Source: Streptomyces sp. NBC_00459 (GTDB taxonomy: Bacteria > Actinomycetota > Actinomycetes > Streptomycetales > Streptomycetaceae). Taken from it: 64,000 nucleotides of DNA. The DNA lies in the NCBI RefSeq assembly GCF_036013955.1, contig NZ_CP107903.1:3906001-3970000 (forward strand), given 5' to 3'. Position numbers and translations under genes: made by a program. The notes under the pieces were generated by a model. The model was not told where the DNA came from. It did no database searches and saw only the letters and a list, made by a program, of their open reading frames with translations. The stretch's first letter is position 1; each line of letters starts with the position of its first letter. Below, one piece after another: positions 59,307 to 64,000 of this stretch.

Positions 59307-61871
59307 TTACCCCGCCCGCAGAAACCCACCCGTCCGAGAACCGACCCCGGCAGCCGCCTCTGCCCCCGCCGCCTCCGCGACCTGCTCCGGTGTCCCCTCC
59401 GCCACCACGAGCCCTCCCCCTGCGCCGCCCTCCGGGCCGAGGTCGACGAGCCAGTCGGAGGCGCGCATGACGTCGAGGTTGTGCTCGATGGTCACCACCG
59501 AGTGTCCCGCGTCGACCAGGCGTTGGAGTACGTCGATCAGGCGCGCGGTGTCGGCGGCGTGCAGGCCGGTGGTCGGCTCGTCGAGGAGGTAGAGGGTGCG
59601 GCCGGTCGCGCGGCGCCCCAACTCCTTGGCCAGCTTGAGGCGTTGGGCCTCGCCGCCGGAGATGGTGGTGGCGGGCTGGCCCAGCGGGAGGTAGCCGAGG
59701 CCCACGTCCGAGAGGCGTTGCAGGCGGGCGGAGATCTGCCGTACTCCCCGGAAGACGGCGAGCGCCTCGTCCACCGTGGCGGCCAGCACCTCGGCGATGT
59801 CGTACCCGTCGTAGCGCACCGCGAGCACCTCGCTCCGGAACCGGCGGCCCCGGCAGCCCGGGCACCGCACCTCGACCGCGGGCAGGAAGTGCATGTGCAC
59901 GGCGAGCACACCGGCGCCCTCGCACCGCTCGCAGCGTCCGCCGGGCACGTTGAAGGAGAAGGCGGCCGGAGTCAGCCCCCTCGACCTCGCCGCATCCTGC
60001 GCGGCGAAGAGTTCCCTGACCGGGGTGAAGACGTCGGCGTACGTCGCCGCGTTCGAGCGCGGGAGGCGGCTGATCGGCTCCTGGTCGATCGTCACGACCT
60101 TGTCGAGGTGCTCCCAGCCGTCGATACCGTCATGCTCCCCCGGTGGCACCGAAGTCACCGACAACGCCCTTGTCTCATCCAGACGTTGATGTGCCGCCCT
60201 GCCCAACACGTCGAGTATCAGGGTCGACTTGCCCGAGCCGGACGGCCCGGTGACCGTCACCAGCCGCCCGAGCGGAATCCGTACCGTGACGTTTTTGAGG
60301 TTGTGGGCGCGGGCCCCGCGAATCACCAACTCCGTTCCTGCCTCCGGGCGTTGTTTGCGTGCGGGGTGCTGGAGCCGGCCCGACAGATACGCCCCGGTGA
60401 CGGACTCTTCCGTCGCCGCCACCTCCTCCGGTGTTCCCTCGGCGACGACCCGGCCGCCGTCCCGGCCCGCGCCCGGACCGATGTCGACGACGTGATCGGC
60501 GGCCCACAGCACGTCCAGGTCGTGCTCGATGACGAGGACCGTGTTGCCCAGGTCCCGCAGGCGGCGCAGTACGTCGACGAGGCGGGCCGTGTCGGCGGGG
60601 TGCAGTCCGATGGTCGGCTCGTCGAGGACGTACAGCATGCCGGTGAGGCCCGAGCCCAGCAGCGCGGCCAGGCGCAGCCGCTGGGACTCGCCTGCGGAGA
60701 GGCTGGTGCTCGACTGGTCGAGGGTGAGGTAGCCGACGCCGGTGTCGACGAGCCGGCGTATCCGTTCCTCCAGGTCGGCGACGACGGGTTCGGCGAACCG
60801 CCACTCGTCCCCCGTGGAGAACGCCCTCAACTCCGCTACCCAGTCGGCGAGTTCATCGAGGGGCAGGCGGGACGCGGTCGTGATGCCGAGGCCGTGCACG
60901 GTGACGGCCCGGCTCTCGGCGCGCAGTCGTGTCCCCGCGCACGCCCCGCAGGGCTCCTTCACCATCGAGCGCTCGGCCTTCTGCCGGTAGGCGGTGTCGT
61001 CGACGCGGTCGGCATAGCGCCGCATGAACGCGGTGACGACTCCCTCGAAACGGCCCCCGGAGACGGTGGCCGGCGGTTCGACGCCCGGGTCGGGGAGGTG
61101 ACTGCGGAACTCGGGCGACTCGACCCCGTAGAGAAGCAAGTCCCGCGCGGGTATGGGTAGTTCCGCCACCGGGGTGTCAGTGTCGAAGGTGAGGCCGTAG
61201 TGGCGGGCCGCGGCTCGCAGCAGGGGCAGGTTCCGCTCGACGAGCTGCCCGGGCCAGCCGCGCACCGCACCGGCGGCGACGCTCGACTCCTCGTCGACCA
61301 GGGTCCGTACGTCCACCTGGATCACCTCGCCGAGCCCGGTGCAGGACGGGCAGGCCCCGGCGGGCTTGTTGAAGGAGAAGGAGCCCATGACGAGTTCGGG
61401 CACGGGGGCGGAGCAGTGCGGGCAGGCGACACCCCCGCTCCCTTCTGTCTCCTCCTCGTCGTCTTCCGGGGAGCCTGCGTACGACGGCGGGACGGGCTCC
61501 CCGCAGCTCGGGCACGGGCGTACGCCGATCCGGGACCACAGCAGCCGCAGATAGGTGAAGACCTCGGTCGCGGTGCCGACCGTCGAACGCGGGCCGCGCC
61601 CTGCCGGACGCTGGTCGACGCTGACGGACGGGGACAGGCCGGTGATCGAGTCGACGGAGGGCCGGCTGACACCGGCGGTCGCCACGCCCCACGCCTCCAT
61701 GTACTGACGGTGGCTCTCTCGGTGGAGGGTGTCGAGGGCGAGCGTGGACTTGCCGGAACCGGAGAGACCGGTCACGACGACCAGTTTCTGCTTCGGGATC
61801 GCGAGCGAGATGTTCTTGAGGTTGTGGAGACGGGCACCTTTGATGTGCATCACGGAACTTCGGTCATCCAT
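59307..61871 (-). CDS. UvrA2-type ABC ATPase (854 aa)
   Basis: A UvrA-like protein with two ABC ATPase halves: Walker A GLSGSGKSTLALDTL in the first and GPSGSGKSTLILDVL in the second, signatures SLSAGESQRLRLA and TISGGEAQRLKLA, and zinc CxxC pairs (CPSC, CPHC, CPSC; CERC, CPGC). At 854 aa it is shorter than housekeeping UvrA (~950-1000 aa) because the UvrB-binding region is missing, as in UvrA2/DrrC-type drug-resistance proteins. ATG 61871 begins just before HIKGARLHNLKN; longer starts exist. It is divergent from a MerR gene. Confidence 0.88.
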   Translation of the reverse strand: MDDRSSVMHIKGARLHNLKNISLAIPKQKLVVVTGLSGSGKSTLALDTLHRESHRQYMEAWGVATAGVSRPSVDSITGLSPSVSVDQRPAGRGPRSTVGTATEVFTYLRLLWSRIGVRPCPSCGEPVPPSYAGSPEDDEEETEGSGGVACPHCSAPVPELVMGSFSFNKPAGACPSCTGLGEVIQVDVRTLVDEESSVAAGAVRGWPGQLVERNLPLLRAAARHYGLTFDTDTPVAELPIPARDLLLYGVESPEFRSHLPDPGVEPPATVSGGRFEGVVTAFMRRYADRVDDTAYRQKAERSMVKEPCGACAGTRLRAESRAVTVHGLGITTASRLPLDELADWVAELRAFSTGDEWRFAEPVVADLEERIRRLVDTGVGYLTLDQSSTSLSAGESQRLRLAALLGSGLTGMLYVLDEPTIGLHPADTARLVDVLRRLRDLGNTVLVIEHDLDVLWAADHVVDIGPGAGRDGGRVVAEGTPEEVAATEESVTGAYLSGRLQHPARKQRPEAGTELVIRGARAHNLKNVTVRIPLGRLVTVTGPSGSGKSTLILDVLGRAAHQRLDETRALSVTSVPPGEHDGIDGWEHLDKVVTIDQEPISRLPRSNAATYADVFTPVRELFAAQDAARSRGLTPAAFSFNVPGGRCERCEGAGVLAVHMHFLPAVEVRCPGCRGRRFRSEVLAVRYDGYDIAEVLAATVDEALAVFRGVRQISARLQRLSDVGLGYLPLGQPATTISGGEAQRLKLAKELGRRATGRTLYLLDEPTTGLHAADTARLIDVLQRLVDAGHSVVTIEHNLDVMRASDWLVDLGPEGGAGGGLVVAEGTPEQVAEAAGAEAAAGVGSRTGGFLRAG

Positions 61872-61873
61872 AC

Positions 61874-61893
61874 CTTCAAGTTTTTCATTGAAG
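61874..61893. promoter_or_regulatory. Inverted repeat in the UvrA2/MerR promoter region
   Basis: CTTCAA-N8-TTGAAG lies between the divergent genes, just upstream of the UvrA2 start; a further CTTCAA half-site is at 61954. The spacing suits a dimeric MerR-type operator. Confidence 0.45.
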
Positions 61894-61962
61894 TTCCTCT
61901 TGAGGCTTTCCCTCATAAACCCTGGGAGTGACTTGGCTTGACTGCCTCTAAGCTTCAAATCC

Positions 61963-62715
61963 GTGAAGAACCATGAGGTACGGCTGCGGCCCGTCGATCT
62001 CGCCCGACTGTCCGGCCTGTCCACTCAGCAGATCCGCAACTACGAGGACGCGGGCGTCCTGCCCCCGGCGGCCCGGACGGAGTCGGGGTACCGCGTCTTC
62101 GGGGACGTACACCGTCGCGCGCTCCTGACCTACCGGGCCCTTCAGCCCGGGTACGGGCCACTGGCGGCGACCGCCGTCATGCGCGCCCTGCACGACGGGG
62201 ACCTGCCGGGCGCCCTCGCGCTCGTCGACGCGGCACACGCCGGGCTGCACGAGCAGCGGACAGCACTGCGGGCGACGCGCGAGGCACTGGAGGCGCTGGC
62301 CCGCCGGCGGACCCCGAAGGCGACGCCCCATACGACCGACCTGCGGATCGGCGAGGTGGCCGCACTGCTCGGCGTACGGACGTCCGCGCTGCGGGTGTGG
62401 GAGACGGCGGGCCTGCTCACCCCGGCCCGCGAACGCGGCACGCGCTACCGGCAGTTCGGCCCCGACGACGTCCGCGACGCCCGCCTGATCCAGACCCTCC
62501 GCCGCAGCCACTACCCCCTGGACCAGATCCGTCCCGTACTGGAGGAACTGCGCCTGCGGGGCGGCACGGAGGCGCTGCGAGCGGCGGTCGAGGCACGCGG
62601 GGAGGCACTGGCGGGGCGTACCCGGGCGATGCTGGCGGGGGCGGGGCGGCTGGCGGAGTACATCGAGCACGTCGAAGTCGTCGAGGGTGTCGAGCGCCCC
62701 TCCCTGAACCTCTAA
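61963..62715 (+). CDS. MerR-family regulator with two HTH domains (250 aa)
   Basis: The first MerR winged HTH is at residues ~7-45 (LARLSGLSTQQIRNYEDAGV, SGYRVF), followed by a helical segment. A second MerR HTH appears at ~125-190 (IGEVAALLGVRTSALRVWE, RYRQF, DDVRDARLIQTLRR). Two DNA-binding domains in one chain are uncommon; MerR proteins normally dimerise through one each. It is divergent from UvrA2, which it probably controls. Its stop overlaps that of the convergent repeat-protein gene by four bases. GTG 61963. Confidence 0.85.
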   Translation: MKNHEVRLRPVDLARLSGLSTQQIRNYEDAGVLPPAARTESGYRVFGDVHRRALLTYRALQPGYGPLAATAVMRALHDGDLPGALALVDAAHAGLHEQRTALRATREALEALARRRTPKATPHTTDLRIGEVAALLGVRTSALRVWETAGLLTPARERGTRYRQFGPDDVRDARLIQTLRRSHYPLDQIRPVLEELRLRGGTEALRAAVEARGEALAGRTRAMLAGAGRLAEYIEHVEVVEGVERPSLNL

Positions 62716-64000
62716 GGCACCAGATCCAGCATCACCGCACGCGGGAGCGACGGATTGCCGGCCGCCGCCTTCACCACCTGCCGGTCCTCGTCGGCGAGCA
62801 ACTCCACGACGGCCTGGGGCGGGAGGGCCGGGTGACCGGCGGCTATGGATCTCGCCTCGTCGTCCGCCAGGCAGGCGAGCAGCGCCCGCGGTGTCGCGTT
62901 GCGATGCCGGGCGACCTCGCGGAACACCTTCTTCACCGGCGGTTGGTGGCGGGTGAGGTCCTCCAGCAGCGTCCCGGACGCGTCCGGGTTGGTCGCCACC
63001 TTGGCGAGGACCCGGACCCCGTGCCGGTCGACCATGTCACGCAGTTGCGCCTCGGAGAGGCCAGGGTGCGGGGCGATGGTCTTGAGCACCTTCGCGTCGG
63101 GGTCGGTTGCCAGCGCGTCGCGGATCCCGGCGGGCAGATCCCGCCGCAGCGCCAGGAGCATCCGTACGGCCGACTCGGTCGAGCGGGCCAGTTCCTCGAC
63201 CTCGGCGGGGGACGCGGTCGCGATCCTTGGTGGCAGGTCGGCGCGGAGTTTCGTGGTCGCGGCCAGCCGGACGAGGACATCGAGCGGCACGTTGGGGTTG
63301 TGCGCGAGGTGGCACCGTACGTCCTGGTCCTCGTCGTCGGCCAGGGCGCGCATCAGGGCGTCGTCGATCAGCGGGTTCCCGGCGAGGTAGGCGCGGATGC
63401 CCGGAACGGGATCCACGGCGAGACGTCGGCTCACCTCCGGGGGAAGGTCGGGGCGGTCGACGAGGGCCCAGCGCAGCCGCTTCGACGGGTGGTCCGCGAA
63501 AGCGACCACGGCTTCGGTGGGTGTGGCCCGGTTCTGCAGAGCCGCGTGCCGTATGTCGTGCACGGCGGACCCATGGGTGCCGTCACAGGTGGCGTCCGGC
63601 GGCAGACCGAAGTCGGTCTCCTCGCGGTCGCAGACCAGGCACCGTCGCGCGGGGGGCAGCTGCTCGCCGTCGATCAGTGCCGCCAGTACGGCCGGCGGAG
63701 TCGCCTCGTTCCAGGCCACCGACCGGCGGACCTCGGCGTGCGGATGCTCCGCAAGCCTCGTGACGACCTCCGGAGTCGCCGTCCACAGCGCGAGTTCCGC
63801 GACGACCTGCACGTCCGGGTCTGCGGCGAGCATCTCGACGGCGTCGGGCGGGAGGCCCCCGTATTCGGCCAGTCGTTGCCGGTTCCAGGAATCCGGGTCC
63901 GCCGCGAGGACACGGCCCCACTCCGGGTCGCCGCGCCCCTCGTCGAGCAGGGCGAGAGCGGCGTCCGGGTCGGCCGCGGGATCGACGTCGGCGGTGGTCA
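62712..64000 (-). CDS. LRV/HEAT-like repeat protein, 5' end beyond the window
   Basis: At least 429 residues of helical repeats of ~24 residues with the core (L)A.(N/H)P.(A/L)....(L) (for example LAEHPHAEVRRSVAWN, LAGNPLIDDALM, LAHNPNVPLDVLV, IAPHPGLSEAQL), as in leucine-rich-repeat-variant and HEAT-like proteins. A cysteine/histidine cluster near ARRCLVCDREET could bind a metal or Fe-S cluster, as known in some LRV proteins. The frame stays open to the right edge, so the start is missing. Confidence 0.8.
   Translation of the reverse strand, partial: TTADVDPAADPDAALALLDEGRGDPEWGRVLAADPDSWNRQRLAEYGGLPPDAVEMLAADPDVQVVAELALWTATPEVVTRLAEHPHAEVRRSVAWNEATPPAVLAALIDGEQLPPARRCLVCDREETDFGLPPDATCDGTHGSAVHDIRHAALQNRATPTEAVVAFADHPSKRLRWALVDRPDLPPEVSRRLAVDPVPGIRAYLAGNPLIDDALMRALADDEDQDVRCHLAHNPNVPLDVLVRLAATTKLRADLPPRIATASPAEVEELARSTESAVRMLLALRRDLPAGIRDALATDPDAKVLKTIAPHPGLSEAQLRDMVDRHGVRVLAKVATNPDASGTLLEDLTRHQPPVKKVFREVARHRNATPRALLACLADDEARSIAAGHPALPPQAVVELLADEDRQVVKAAAGNPSLPRAVMLDLVP

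Noticed and set aside
1..64000. Mobile element or genomic island
   Set aside because: No transposase, integrase, attachment duplication or tRNA target is visible. The lower-GC look of parts of 1-10 kb is suggestive only.

Overview
The window is high-GC actinobacterial chromosome and almost certainly Streptomyces. The evidence is the codon bias with GTG starts, the WhiJ-type HTH/DUF397 gene pairs, an AbaA-like HATPase, twin-arginine and lipobox export signals, and a menaquinone pathway of the futalosine type (MqnA, MqnE, MqnP, UbiD, UbiX) spread along the segment as in other streptomycetes. I see no rRNA, tRNA, transposase, integrase or CRISPR array.

Layout. 1-20.5 kb is a non-canonical type VII (ESX/WXG100) secretion locus. 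It has three small WXG100 proteins, two EspG-like chaperone candidates each beside an effector-like protein, a third effector-like protein with an intact alpha/beta-hydrolase (DUF1023) triad, a family of small lipoprotein/cytosolic partners with one broken copy, a duplicated LURP/scramblase-like protein, a 1,491-residue EssC-type ATPase with an N-terminal FHA-like domain, and a transmembrane Ser/Thr kinase. No EccB, EccD, EccE or mycosin gene is present here. 20.5-32.7 kb holds mqnA, a cold-shock protein, a VapBC-like pair, a methyltransferase, an exported DsbA-like lipoprotein, a Tat-exported ketosteroid-dehydrogenase-like flavoprotein, an HATPase/WhiJ-like/DUF397 cluster, a carboxyethylornithine-synthase-like enzyme and a LysR regulator. 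32.8-38 kb is a lipid segment (acyl-CoA synthetase, MaoC dehydratase, TetR). 38-44 kb is the menaquinone cluster (mqnE, Lrp/AsnC, ubiX, mqnP, ubiD) with a rhomboid-like protein. 44-48 kb has a PLDc_N membrane protein, an NCS1 permease and an acyl-CoA oxidase. 48.2-52.4 kb is an ECF-sigma operon. 52.5-56.4 kb is one giant STAND ATPase with 14 WD40 repeats. 56.7-64 kb has an exported crystallin-like protein, a second WhiJ-like/DUF397 pair, a UvrA2-type ABC protein divergent from a double-HTH MerR regulator, and an LRV/HEAT-like repeat protein cut by the right edge.

How the parts work together. In the type VII locus the WXG100 proteins and helical-N-terminus proteins are the likely substrates, EspG-like proteins the likely chaperones, EssC the motor, and the kinase next to its FHA-like domain a plausible regulator. 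MqnA and MqnE perform the first two steps of futalosine menaquinone synthesis; MqnP, UbiD and UbiX act late. Two broader patterns stand out. Short tandem duplications sit repeatedly within a few bases of stop codons. Two genes (an acyltransferase and a WhiJ-like regulator) have lost an expected stop and run out of frame into their neighbours.
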